The position numbers were made by a program, and so were the translations under genes. A stretch of DNA of 64,000 nt from Cylindrobasidium torrendii FP15055 ss-10 (Eukaryota > Basidiomycota > Agaricomycetes > Agaricales > Physalacriaceae): contig KN880461.1 of assembly GCA_000934385.1 (NCBI GenBank), positions 1 to 64,000 of the forward strand, written 5' to 3'. Position 1 is the first letter of the stretch. The number at the start of each line of letters is the position of its first letter. Below are positions 44,685 to 55,257 of this stretch, piece after piece. The notes under the pieces are model-generated. The model made no database searches. It worked only from the letters and a program-made list of their open reading frames with translations, and had not been told where the DNA came from.

Positions 44685-45058
44685 CTTTTTGGCGCTTGTG
44701 CACACGCCTATCCACAAAGAAGTCATGGTTGCGACGATGGCTCTCCTGGGCATCAACAAATCCAAATCCAAGAGACATCTGTAACCACTGATATGATTGA
44801 CTGTTGTGTTCCAAGCAGAGGAAGCATATTAATAGGCTTGATTACTACGAACGGGGGATCGCACTCGGGACCCAAACAACGTACGGTACACATTATTCCC
44901 TTTGTTACAGGTCCAACCTAGCGCCCACGTCCTAACATTCGGAAGTTCAAGCTGCCTTACACGCCCCCGTCCTCGATTCTGTCCAATTGTGCAATCGAAT
45001 TGGCGTATCAAAGCATCAGAAGGCATTTCAGAGATTTGCATCCGGCAACAAAAATTCA
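44685..45058. other. Intergenic, no gene seen
   Basis: About 370 bp between tRNA-Gly and the tRNA-Asp relic. Only short random ORFs are present. Confidence 0.4.
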
Positions 45059-45125
45059 TCTTTGCTTGTATATCAGTTAGTACACGCGCCTATTACGCGC
45101 GCTGGGTTCGACTCCCAGGCAGAGT
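45059..45125 (+). pseudogene. tRNA-Asp relic
   Basis: This 67-nt sequence matches the tRNA-Asp at 48257 over its whole length, with defects. The anticodon loop is CTATTAC instead of CTGTCAC, so GTC has become ATT. The D loop has a G-to-A change in the conserved GG, and four bases of the variable loop are missing. Acceptor and anticodon stems still pair. Two of the changes are transitions of the C-to-T/G-to-A kind. It is a decayed copy. Confidence 0.8.
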
Positions 45126-45406
45126 GTATGGGGCTTCTAGGGTTCGGTCGCACGACATTTTTCAAACCAAAACTCGAATGAGACTGTGAGTATCCGTCAG
45201 ACTGTGATTAGTCGAAAGTTGGCGTGCCGCAATGAGAAAGAGGAGGCAAACAAGTTTGAAAATGATGATACTTAGAAGAGATATCAGGAAGAACAGCAAT
45301 ATGTATTCATGGCCAACTAATACTCCTTCCGCGAGATTCCCTAGGCCCGGCTAAAAGTAAATAATACAAGGACATACTAGATATAAGTACAAGAGCATCA
45401 CAGATA
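45126..45406. other. Intergenic, no gene seen
   Basis: About 280 bp of AT-rich 3' flank of the DNAJC9-like gene. Confidence 0.4.
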
Positions 45407-46666
45407 CTACCTCCTCCCTTTTCCTGTTTTCTTCTTGACGGGACTCGTTCTTGCGCGTTTGCTAGGTTTCTCTGCTTCAATCTCTTCTTCTTCTACCTCA
45501 GCCTGCTTCCTCTTGCCTTTGCCCTTGCTCTTTGGAGCATATTTCTCGGCAAGTCCATCCAAGAAGCTCCCCGCCTGCTCCTCCCTCTGCTTATTTCTCT
45601 TGAGTATCATGGCTTTCAAGACATCTTCTTCTTCTCCTTCTCCCTCGTCATCCTTTGTGACCTTACCCTTGGTCCCTTTCTTGTCTTTGCCCTTGCTTGC
45701 TGGCTTCCCCTTCCCACCACCATAAAAGTCATCCCAGACGCCGATATCCTTCGCCGCTTGCTCAGCCTCCCTTGCCTCCTTCTCTCCCTTCTTCATCCTC
45801 TTCTTCTTCTCCTCTTTCCCAGTCCCGGCATTGGTCCAGGCGTCCACACGCTCAATAACGCCATCCTCAATCAAACTTTCGACGAGCGCAACGATGCGTG
45901 TTTCGTCTGTGTATTCAGCAAACATGACGCCGTCCATCAAGGTTTCGATAGTCGCTTTCTTCCCCGCTTTGCGTCGAGAAGACGAGGCAGGCGGTGGAGC
46001 AAATAAATCACGGTAGAGGTGCTCGACGTCGCGGCGCTCCTCGTCCGAGCCAACGTACGCTGCCTTCATGTCATCCAGCGCACGTTTGGTCACGCGTTCG
46101 AAGAGGGCGGAGAAGTAAGCGTCCCAGCCGCCTGCGCCTGGGTCGAGCGGGGTGCTGTCTGTAGAGTTGTCGCGTGAGTTTGAGTGGCATGGGAATTGAT
46201 ACTTGGATATGAGATGGACGAGCAGGAAGTAAATACGACAGTGAGGGTTAACGGAAGGGACGAATGGAGTATGCAGAGCAGAAGCGAGAAGAAAGTACGC
46301 ACTGGATGTTGACCCGGTCGTATCATAAACTGTACGTGACGCTGGCGTGGACAGAATCGTATACGCGAACCCAATCTGCAGTTCACGTCAGCCAAAGATC
46401 AAGGACCATATGTGTGGATGCAATAACGCGAGACTCCAAGTATAACGGACGCATAGGGACAGAGAACCACATAGATGGACACATACAGGCATACGGACGG
46501 ACAAACGCACCTGTTGGAACCTTGCTGCATCCCCACCCTTGTCCGGATGATGCTTCAATGCAAGCTTGCGATACGCCTTTTTGATATCGTCCGCACTCGC
46601 GTCTTTCGATGTTTCGAGGACCGCGTACAGGTCGACGGTGTCCTCGTCGGGGAAGAAGGTGTCCAT
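45407..46666 (-). CDS. J-domain protein, DNAJC9-like
   Basis: Human DNAJC9 is an Hsp70 co-chaperone that also holds histones H3-H4. Met 46666 starts an acidic leader ([12 protein letters not shown]), and the J domain follows: [40 protein letters not shown] with the essential HPD. An intron leads to [10 protein letters not shown], another to a long exon. That exon holds the DNAJC9 second region ([56 protein letters not shown]), then a lysine/glutamate-rich tail with a nuclear-localisation-like end ([20 protein letters not shown]). The charged tail is longer than in animals, as in fungal homologues. It shares a roughly 250-bp divergent promoter with the PAP2 gene. Confidence 0.85.
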
Positions 46667-46793
46667 CTCTTTTATCTTGAGTGCTTATAAGTGTAGTAGT
46701 GGAGTCTCGGTGTTATACAGCGTGTCGTTATCGTCGTTGCGATTACGTTCAAGTCTAGTCGCGTCCGTGCTGATGGTTTGTGTGAATGTTACG

Positions 46794-46801
46794 TGACGTC
46801 A
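46794..46801. promoter_or_regulatory. CRE/ATF palindrome in a bidirectional promoter
   Basis: Perfect TGACGTCA, extended to ACGTGACGTCAC, lies in the 253-bp gap between the divergent DNAJC9-like and PAP2 genes: 128 bp before one start and 119 bp before the other. A bZIP factor could drive both. Inferred from motif and position. Confidence 0.45.
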
Positions 46802-46919
46802 CACTCGTGACTTTCAACAACATTCACTCTCGATCGCGTGCACCCTGACAATTATATCTCCTTCATCACCACTACCCAGCGCCCAACGCTCAGCGTACGG
46901 ACGACCTTGAAGTGTCACG

Positions 46920-48153
46920 ATGTCACGCACCCGCCTTCCGCCTGCACTCCGCATCCTCGACCACACGAACCTGTACACGACCGCTGCCACCGCCGCCCTC
47001 GTGCTCTACACACGATCGCTGGATGTCGCATTCTTTGCTGTCGCTGCCGTAGGCTGCTCTCTTACCGTCAAAGGTATGTTAACTCGCTGTTGTTTCTTGG
47101 TGGAAGCTACGCTGTTGAGTGGGTGACGATACAGGAGCCTTTGCTGGGAGAATATGCAGGCTTGGAAGGACGAGAGGATAGAAATGGCCACTAACATGCC
47201 CTTCAGTCGTGAAACGCATCATCCGCCAGCCAAGACCCGTCGTAGAGCAGAATGGGCGCCGCGTCAAGGTGTGTTTGCAATGCCCGTTCATACGTCGCAA
47301 TCCCGCATCTTCCATCTTCCATCTGTCCATTTGACGTTACTTCTGCTTACAGCCTTCACTCTGACAGGTAACATACGGCATGCCCTCAACGCATAGCGCG
47401 ACGATCACCTTCTTTGCTGTGTACGCCTTTCTTGCAGCAGCTTCGGTAGCGGACACGGCCTCCATATCACATACGGGAGGTATGTCCTTCATTGTTCCCA
47501 GTTACTGCGTCATCATCATCCTACACTCTGTCCACATTTTCCGTAGGCTTACGCCGGAGTGTGTAGGACACCCATACCCCTCCGTCCCAGAAAGTGGCCT
47601 CTCACACGCGTTCCCAGCTTTCGCAGGCGTGCCTACGGGTGCGTCCAGCTTCTCTTTGTTATATAGATGCCCGTTATCTTCCTTTCATACGCTTTGCTTT
47701 GCTGTTATCATCTATCCTTTCCCCACGTGCTCTAGAACTGTACTCACCCAACTCCCAGGTCACCCTACGCATTCCCATTCCACTGCGTCCTCATCCTCTT
47801 TGCCTCGCTGGACACACACACTATCTCCTCCCTTACTCGCCCTGCATGCGCTCGTCGTGTGCCTCAGCAGGGTATGGCTTGGCCACCACACCTATCCGCA
47901 GGTCCTCGCCGGCGCAGCCTACGGCACATTTTATGCATTCTGCATATTCAGCGCGTGGAAGTGTGTAGCTCTTCCCGGGGCTCCTTCCCTCTTAGCGTTA
48001 GAGCAGGCAGTGTCTTCCTTGTTAGAGTCTTCACTTGTAGAGGGCTCCCGTGCTGTCCCAGTTGCATTGGCAGCACGCCCCGTCCAGCAACGCATTTTTG
48101 CACTCGTCCTCAATAGCGTGGCTGTTCCGCTATTTGGATGGGCGTTTTCATAG
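46920..48153 (+). CDS. PAP2-superfamily phosphatase, dolichyldiphosphatase-like
   Basis: Integral membrane lipid phosphatase; the dolichyldiphosphatase subfamily recycles dolichyl diphosphate in the ER lumen for N-glycosylation. Met 46920 (MSRTRLPPALRILDHTNLYT) leads to a hydrophobic helix (DVAFFAVAAVGCSLTV). After introns come the three PAP2 motifs: VVKRIIRQPRP (KxxxxxxRP), VTYGMPSTHSATITFFAVYA (PSxH), and LSRVWLGHHTYPQVLAG (SRxxxxxH; the usual final D is replaced by Q, as in DOLPP1/CAX4 proteins). Further hydrophobic helices alternate, and the protein ends VPLFGWAFS at 48153. Five or so introns. The motif-3 form favours dolichyldiphosphatase over phosphatidate phosphatase, but substrate is not proven. 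Confidence 0.78.
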
Positions 48154-48256
48154 AAGTCCGTATAATCTGTATGTGGATATGACATCCAATGTCGATATGG
48201 CTGAGTGCAGTGTCTGACTGGGCAGTCAGAGCCAAAATATTTGTTTATTACCATCA

Positions 48257-48327
48257 TCTTTGCTAGTATATCGGTTAGTACACGCGCCTGTCACGCGCGA
48301 AAGCTGGGTTCGACTCCCAGGCAGAGA
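48257..48327 (+). tRNA. tRNA-Asp(GTC)
   Basis: A 71-nt cloverleaf: acceptor TCTTTGC/GCAGAGA, U8-A9, D arm GTAT ATCGGTTAGT, anticodon stem CGCGC/GCGCG with loop CTGTCAC (GTC), T stem CTGGG/CCCAG with loop TTCGACT. All stems pair. TTTTT follows about 20 nt later. A perfect second copy lies at 50106-50176 on the other strand. Confidence 0.92.
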
Positions 48328-48657
48328 GCTCACCTCTGTGGCCCATTTTTATTTTAGTCTGCTTTTGCTTGACAATACATCAGAGTGGAGACATCTAACA
48401 TCGAAAGTCGAATTTCAATATCATGGACTCGCCTAGCCCAACAATTCTATACAAATATGAACACGACTAGGCTGCCTTGTTCCTTCTTGAGCTTGAACCT
48501 GGAAATTAGAAGTTAAAGACTTGCAGCCGAGTATGTACTTATATCTTTCAGAGAGTAGCAAATGAACTTCTTCCTAGCAATAGCAAAGAGCACGATGCTT
48601 GCATTGCAAATCGACAAATAAGGTAAAAGACAAAGTTTCCCACCACAATACACGGGT
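48328..48657. other. Intergenic, no gene seen
   Basis: About 330 bp: downstream flank of tRNA-Asp and 3' flank of the mL58 gene. No supported ORF. Confidence 0.4.
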
Positions 48658-49700
48658 CTACCACAGCGCCTTCCTCCTCTTGCGCATCTCGACGACCATC
48701 TGGTGACGCTGGCTCCATTTCTCGCGGTTCCTGCAGACAGAATAGGTATTAGCATGAGCAGAAACAGCGTTTTGAGCCAAAGTCGGATGGGCAACTGAAC
48801 AAAACTGAGAAGAGAAGACGTACATTTCATGCAGCTCATCCCGCTTTGCAAGCTCACGTCGACGTACGCTTGGCTTGAGTGGTGCCGCGCTCCCTACGAA
48901 CGCCTCGGTGACGCCGAACATCTTTGCAAGGACGCTGCGCGTGAAGCGGCCTGGATCCTGTGTGCGCAACTTCCGGAGGCGCACGATTTGCGGCTGCGAG
49001 AGCTTTGTCTCTGGGGCGTACGGGTCGGCGGCTGGTAGAATGTTAGTTGAGTGTATGGTAGTGAGAGGCAGTAACGGAATGATAACGGCAAGAGACCAGG
49101 ATATCTAGCTATGACAAAGAGTACAACCAATGCCGCATGACCATGAAGGTTGAGTGAAAGAGGGACGCGACATACCAGACGCCTTGGTCTTCCTAGCAGC
49201 CACAGCTCCAGGGCGCGAGAATGGCGGGAGTGCCCCCAGCCTTGGGTACATTTCAACCTTCTGGAGGAGCGGCGACACTGGGTTGGTGGTGTACGACCAC
49301 GGAGAGGGCGCCGTAGGGGGTGCACGGCGAATCAGGGTGAGGCCTGTTAATCAAACGCGATGAGAACCAGCAGCAGACAGGGTGAAGCAATGGGAAGGGG
49401 TTGTAAAAATGCTTTGTTTCTAGCGCACGAGTTCTCCAAGTTCAATGCCTTTATTCAACAGAACCGTATGTCCTCATACGCCCAAATCCCCAAGCAAGAG
49501 GTAAAGGGCAACAGAGAGAAGTACGCACCACCCCGGACCTTGCCCTTTATACCCTCAAGCGGGTCTCCAGCGCGATACGGCGGACGCTCCGACGTGCCCG
49601 GCTTTGGACGCGGGAAATGGCCCTTCCAGCGTACCGCGCCGCCTGCGCGCTGCATTCCTGCTGCTCCTGCTCCTGCGCGTGCAACAACTTGTCTGAACAT
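48658..49700 (-). CDS. Mitochondrial large-subunit ribosomal protein mL58 (fungal MRPL20)
   Basis: Met 49700 starts a mitochondrial presequence (MFRQVVARAGAGAAGMQRAG, then VRWKGHFPRPKPGTSERPPY). An intron after KGKVRG leads to LTLIRRAPPTAPSPWSYTTN and VEMYPRLGALPPFSRPGA. A further exon has the conserved core LSQPQIVRLRKLRTQDPGRF, TRSVLAKMFGVTEAFVGSAA, RRRELAKRDELHEM, and the last exon NREKWSQRHQMVVEMRKRRK ends ALW, TAG at 48658. The R-x-x-D-P-x-x-(F/Y)-T-R-S-x-L-A-x-x-F core and the basic end are typical of fungal mL58. Four exons or so. The protein is a fungus-specific addition to the mitochondrial large subunit. Confidence 0.75.
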
Positions 49701-50105
49701 TCCTCTTTCCTGCTTGTACGCTTTCTTCTATGCGGCGGTTTGTGTCCCTGCGTTTCCAATCGATTCCAGGCGTCCGTGGTCGACGCGAAAGAACAGTACA
49801 GAGCTGCAGAGCAAAGCCACCGGCACTTCGGAGCGGGTAGGAAAAATGATGTAAGCCAGCCGGAGGCTTTGAGCGCTTTCAAGGTGATCGAGGACTCTTG
49901 AAGACTGCGTTTAGTATCTGTATTAAGTACAGTAACGAGACGGCCTCAGGCGATAGATACTGTACATTACAAAGGAAAGGATCTCCGCTAATGTAGTATG
50001 TACTATGTACAACTTTTTAACTGTTCAATTCCAATTGATTATTGCGCCTATAAAAGTAACAAAACAAGTCTGCACGCGAACAAAACAAGCTGAGTACGAC
50101 AAAAC
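49701..50105. other. Promoter of mL58 gene and tRNA-Asp downstream flank
   Basis: About 400 bp. Overlapping short ORFs here lack support. Confidence 0.4.
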
Positions 50106-50176
50106 TCTCTGCCTGGGAGTCGAACCCAGCTTTCGCGCGTGACAGGCGCGTGTACTAACCGATATACTAGCAAAGA
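50106..50176 (-). tRNA. tRNA-Asp(GTC), second intact copy
   Basis: Identical over 71 nt, on the minus strand, to the tRNA-Asp at 48257-48327. All stems pair and anticodon GTC is intact. TTTT follows on its own strand as a minimal Pol III stop. Confidence 0.92.
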
Positions 50177-50505
50177 TACTTCGAAAGTCCAAAGCGGCTT
50201 CCTTCACCGCCCACAGCAAACTTGTAGCTGCAGGAATGAGGTGCAGGCATTTCATCGACGGTTTTCAATGCAGCCAACCTTTAGGAACTTTGAAAGAAAG
50301 ACCGGCCTGCCCGTTGACTGATACAAGAAGCTGATTGTTTATATGTAGACCTAAGTAAGCATTATACAAGGGAGCTGTATGTATGTATCAGTAGGCAGAG
50401 CACATATAGTACAAAAGAGATGTAGGATAACAGGCAACAGGCAATAACAAGATACTGTACGGCAGTGTACAATAGTGGACACTGCATTGGGGGGAAACGA
50501 CACGC
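50177..50505. other. 3' flank of SMC6, no gene seen
   Basis: About 330 bp of AT-rich sequence. Confidence 0.4.
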
Positions 50506-53500
50506 CTACGAATTGAACGCGAGCGTCCCTTGGTTGCGTTCCGGATCCGTCATACGGTGTACGCGCACAGTGTGGTCGATGGTGATGTTGTTCATGTCCT
50601 GCGGCGTGATGAGGACATATTGCTTGTCCGAGCTCTTCGCCGTCTCAATCTACATGCATGTTAGCCCCCTCTGAGATTAAACGACAAGCACAAAGAAGTC
50701 GCACCATCATTCTCATCGAAATCCTGCGGTTGACCGCGTCCATGAATACGTCAAACTCGTCCAAGCACCTCAGCGGACAACCGATGGCCTCCCACAACGC
50801 CAGCAGCAGACTGATGGTCGCAAAACTCTTTTCGCCACCACTCAAGCTCTTCGGATCCTTGTCGCGCGAAGAAGCCCCGCCTTGCTGGGTCATGGCCACA
50901 TCCTCCGTGCGCACCTTCAGGTCAAGTTTCTTCGCCGTGTGGTCAAACATCACGCGCCCAAAGTACCCACGGTGAGAAAGATTGTACATGAAGGCGAACT
51001 TGCAGCGAAGCGCGATGTGGCGGCGGAACTCGTGCCAGCGCTGCAGACGATCATGAAGCGCAGCTTGGAGAGCCTACATCATGGTTAGATTCAGCAGATG
51101 GAAATGGCAATCATCGGAATCCACGAACCGAGTTTAGCTGAACAGTCTTCTCGTACGTTGCCTTCACCGTCTCGTACACTTCCTTCGCCTTGTGGAACTC
51201 TTCCGTCAGCTTCTCCACCGACCGCCCATCCATCCTTTCTCTTTCCCTCAATGCCCTCTTCGTTGACTCCTGCTCACGCTCAATGACTGCCGGCGGCCTC
51301 GGGTTTTCAATCTTCTCGCAAAACTCTGTCGCTGCCGCCGTCCACTGCTCAAACTCCGTCTGGGTGAGCGCTGCCGCCGCCTTCAGGTCATCCAACTTCC
51401 TCTGCTCTTCGACCAACTTGCCCTCCATATACCTTAGATTATGCTGCGCCTGTGCGCGGTCTTCTGCAGCCTTCCCAGCAGCCGCCTGCAGCTTGCGGCG
51501 CTTCGCGTCGTAGTCCGCCGTGAGCACTCGGATCTTCTCGAGCTCGGCTTTGATAACGTTCACCTCTGCCTCGATGTCCGCCTCTCGTTTCGATAGTTCT
51601 GCAAACTGCAATTCGATGCTCTCTTTCTCTTGTTCGCTATCACGTTTGGACGACTCCAAAGCACCGATATTGGCAGGCATGGCCTCCTGTGCTGCGTCAT
51701 GCAAGGCTTGCTGCTTGGCCTTCGCCGAACTCATCGCGGTGTGCGCTGCCTTTTCTTGGGCCTGTGTGTAGCATGAGTAAGAGAAACTATATGTTGAAAA
51801 TAGAGCGCACCTTCAAGCGGTCAACATCCGCTCGTTTCTTGTTCAGCTCCATCATGAGCTGATTGATTTCCTGATTGAGTCTGTGTATCTCAGCCTGCTT
51901 TTCCTTGATAATTCTTGTGAAGTATCTGTACAATTATCAGCCATCGGGCACATGATCAAATTCATCAAAACGCACTCGCGCTGGGCGTCGGCACTCCTGC
52001 CGGTGAACAGCATGTTGGTACCCTCGCGTGTCCTCATATTCAACGGCGCCGTAGATTCACCACCCTCCCTGTTGAAAACAGCGAGAGTAAGCAACCGTCG
52101 ACGGCACGAGAAAGTATACACACGCAAAGCGCCGCAGACCGAAACCGTCGCGAGTCCAGGCATTCCCTGCCTTGCCCAAGTTCCGCAGAACCTCTTCACC
52201 TTGGCTGCGCGACTCCGCCAAAACCACGCGCTCGATGCCCAACTGATTGATCAGGATGCGTTTCACGTACTCGTCGGAAATCTTCGTGTCACGATCAGCT
52301 ACGAATATTCACACTCACTCGGGCAAAGAGGCTCACGTCCAATGTACGGAGGATGGTCCTCACACCTTCGGGTGGCTCGCCAGCACGATAATCGAACATG
52401 TCACGCTCAGTAATGATAACGAGCATGTTTTTGCTACGTGAGGCTTGTTAACATCTCTTCACAGCCGCTTGAAGAGGAAAAGTAACAACGTACTTGCCGT
52501 ACTGTCCCAGCATCTGTCGCAGGGTGGCCGCATCCCGAGCTGTAGTCACAGCCCAGGCCGTAAGCATGTTTCCGAGCTGCGAACGCAAAAGATTGCCCCA
52601 GGTCTCGACGTCCTTGCACTCGACATACAGGCCTAGAGGTCCGATGGGCACTTCGCCTGCCCACTGCGCCCTCTGCACTTGCTGCACTACCTCGTTAATC
52701 CTGATGCCATAGGCGGCATACTGATTCCTCTCTGCGTTATTTGCCTCCCTGATCCCACCCTCTGCATTCATTAAGTCTTGTCTTACTTTATTGAGCTCGT
52801 TGGTTAGGTTCCCTCCTGTGACATTCATGGTCGCAACTTCCTCATTCGCTATACGCAGTTTTTCAAGAATATCTGGCAGACGTTCCTTGGCATCGTTGTA
52901 TTTCGCTTCTGCTTCGTTGAGTAAACGCTGGTGTTCGTCCCGCTTCCCCTGGGTGTTGCTGTTCAGCTTGCGGGTCTCCTTTTCAATCGAGTCGTTCGTC
53001 AATTTGATAGCCTCCTTGGTCATCCGGTACGATTCCTCCATTTGCTTGCGCTCGGTCTGTGAACCAGTCAGCAACACAACCGCTTGGCTGCAGCAAAGTA
53101 CCATACCTTCAGCTCTGCCTCTTGAGTCCTTAATTTGCGCCCCTTCTCGCGCCATTCTTCCTTCTGCTGGTTTAAATCGGCCACAGGTGCCATGTTCTGC
53201 AGGTCAGCGTCCGCAGCCTCGACAGCGGCAGTATATTCATCGAAGGCGCTCTGCGCAGGGATAAATCATGATATATGACCCCAGATTAATCACACACCTT
53301 TGCTTGCGTCAGACTGTCCTCGACCTTGGGGATACGACGCTCCTGCTTGGCAACTTCGCTTTCCGCCGCCAAGAGCTCATCCTCCTTCACCTTGACATGA
53401 GCCCATGACAGCTCCTTCTTGAGGTCCTCGAGACGACCTTTCTGTGCGCGCGCCTTCTCAGCCTCTCTGAAGCGCTCCCACGCCTCGCGGTGCTTTCGCT

Positions 53501-54690
53501 TGAGGTCAGGCAGAGCTTCCTTCTTCTGCAGAAGGATAGTCGCGGTGTGGTGGCAGTTGTCCATGCAAGTCTGATACTCCTCGCGGAGTTGCGACAGCTG
53601 TGTACCACGAAGGAAGAACTACAAGGGTATTAGCATGGGCCTCGTCTTCGGACAGGGTAGACGGACCTTGTACATGTCTTGAGGGGAGGCGGCGCTCAAG
53701 AACTGACGGGCCTGATCTGTCTTACGAGTCAGTTACTGTAAGAGCACGGAAAGACGATGTCTTGCCTTGAGTCAGAACGTTCATAGGGTTGTCGACTTGT
53801 AGATTCATGTGGTCGCAGATAGCAGCGAGCTCTTCCTTCTTCGTGCTGATGGCCTTCCCGTCTTTGCTCTGAATCTTCCAAGAGGCATTGCCCTCTTTGG
53901 TGAAACGGCGCGTAATGACAATACTCTTGCCATATTCTTTGGGCTTGAACGCGTCGGGACCTTGGTTCTTGAGCGATATAGTGACTTGGGCAACACTGTT
54001 CCGTAGCATGAAGGAAGGAAGGATGAGACAGAAAACTTGAACGGACCTTTGACCTTCGCGGATGAAGGACTTGAGCCCGTTGGCGCGTCCAGTGGAGGCT
54101 GCTTTGCCACCGAGAGCAATGGTGATTGCAGAGAGTACAGCGCTCTTGCCACCTACGAAACGCGTCAGGAGTGTGCCGGAATGTAAAAATATGGAAGACA
54201 TACTGCCGTTGTGACCTTTAGGCGCGCGTTAGCGCCTGACCACGAAGACGCAGTAGCACGTACCGATGATAAAGTTGATCTGAGGACCAAACGTGAAGCT
54301 GAGGAACTTGTGGCACATGAACTGATGCATCTCAATCGACTCGATGATTCCCATTTCTGAGACACCCTACACATACACAATAAGTGGCTATGCATGAGAG
54401 GAGTCTTAACAACGCACCCCGACAAGCTTCTTCTTCTGCTTTAACTTGTCCATGAACTCCTTGCCGTACTTGCTCTCGAACTCTTCGTCTTCTTCCTCGA
54501 GGTCGTCGTCCATGTCCACGTCGCCGTCGTCGTCGGCGCGCTTTTTGCGCGACGCGGTCTTGCCATTCTGACGCGCCGGGCGCGCGTCTTCGTTATCGTC
54601 CCCGTTGGAGGTGCGGACTCGCTTTGGCTGCGGTGATTCGTCACCAGAGCTTTCGCTCTCGCTGTCTCTGGTCTGTCTGCGCTTCGCCAT
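50506..54690 (-). CDS. SMC6: Structural maintenance of chromosomes protein 6 (SMC5/6 complex)
   Basis: ATPase arm of the SMC5/6 complex for recombination repair and chromosome segregation. Met 54690 starts an acidic nuclear leader (KRRQTRDSESESSGDESPQP, DDDGDVDMDDDLEEEDEEFE). Next are MGIIESIEMHQFMCHKFLSF, FGPQINFIIGHNGSGKSAVL (Walker A, interrupted by two introns), LSAITIALGGKAASTGRANG, VTISLKNQGPDAFKPKEYGK, and MNLQVDNPMNVLTQDQARQF. Two long coiled coils flank a hinge (YVECKDVETWGNLLRSQLGN lies near it). The C-terminal head has DPKSLSGGEKSFATISLLLA (signature), CLDEFDVFMDAVNRRIS (Walker B), then SDKQYVLITPQDMNNI and the end ERNQGTLAFNS, TAG at 50506. More than a dozen introns; order and length fit a protein of about 1,150 residues. 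It shares a 217-bp divergent promoter with the small gene at 54.9 kb. Confidence 0.93.
54204..54215 (-). other. 12-nt microexon inside the SMC6 Walker A codons
   Basis: Minus strand: the exon GTCACAACGGCA is bounded by an AG acceptor (CCTAAAG) and a GTATGT donor. Only its inclusion turns FIIG and GKSAVL into the canonical FIIGHNGSGKS in frame. It encodes His, Asn, Gly and parts of two codons. Confidence 0.8.
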
Positions 54691-54907
54691 GGCTCCAGAG
54701 TGGTAGTCAGTTGAAGAGGACCAGTGGCGATCGCTCGAAAGTCACGTTGATTGCCAGTGTGTCGCTAAAGCTTCCGCCGGCAAATGCCGACATCATCGAA
54801 GCAAATCTTCGAACCCACTCTGCTTCTTACTTTCATTATGGTAGCATAATTCCACCGCACAAAGTGCTCATTTTTCTCATTCGGTGCCCCAGGAAAAATA
54901 GGACACC

Positions 54908-55227
54908 ATGGGAAAGAGTGCTAAATTAACCAAGCGTGTGGTGTGTTCCCAGCTTCAGCAAGTGACTCTTAGCTCAGTCTTTTTTAGCACAAGAAGAACA
55001 AGGCTGTGGCCGCCTCTGGGTCCGCTCCATCCAAGCCATCCAAACAACAGGAAGCTGAAGACTCCAAAAAGAAGGCTGGCTTCAAGGCCAAAGCCGCTGC
55101 CGCTGCTCAGTCATCCTCCAGAAAGCCAGGACAGCATGTCCTCCAAGGTGCCGACTATGTTACTCTCATGATGGGTAGCCGGAAGAAGGCCCGGCAGGAA
55201 GCTACGAAACTCGCCCATGAGGCATAG
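54908..55227 (+). CDS. Small basic conserved fungal protein
   Basis: Two exons: MGKSAKLTKRV (11 codons), a 47-nt intron GTGTGT...TTTTTTAG, then HKKNKAVAASGSAPSKPSKQ and on to the end KARQEATKLAHEA, TAG before 55228. The product is about 90 residues, rich in Lys, Ala and Ser. Its most conserved-looking part is GADYVTLMMGSRKKARQEA. The very basic start resembles small nucleolar or ribosome-associated proteins. I recognise the pattern as a conserved basidiomycete small protein but not its function. The start codon lies 217 bp from the divergent SMC6 start, and the stop lies 30 bp from the convergent BCKDH gene end. Confidence 0.75.
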
Positions 55228-55257
55228 TCCATTATTCGATATGTTAGGGTGCGCATG

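Noticed and set aside
49360..49854. 164-codon plus-strand ORF over the mL58 gene start
   Set aside because: It is antisense to the presequence exon and promoter of mL58 and has no protein features.
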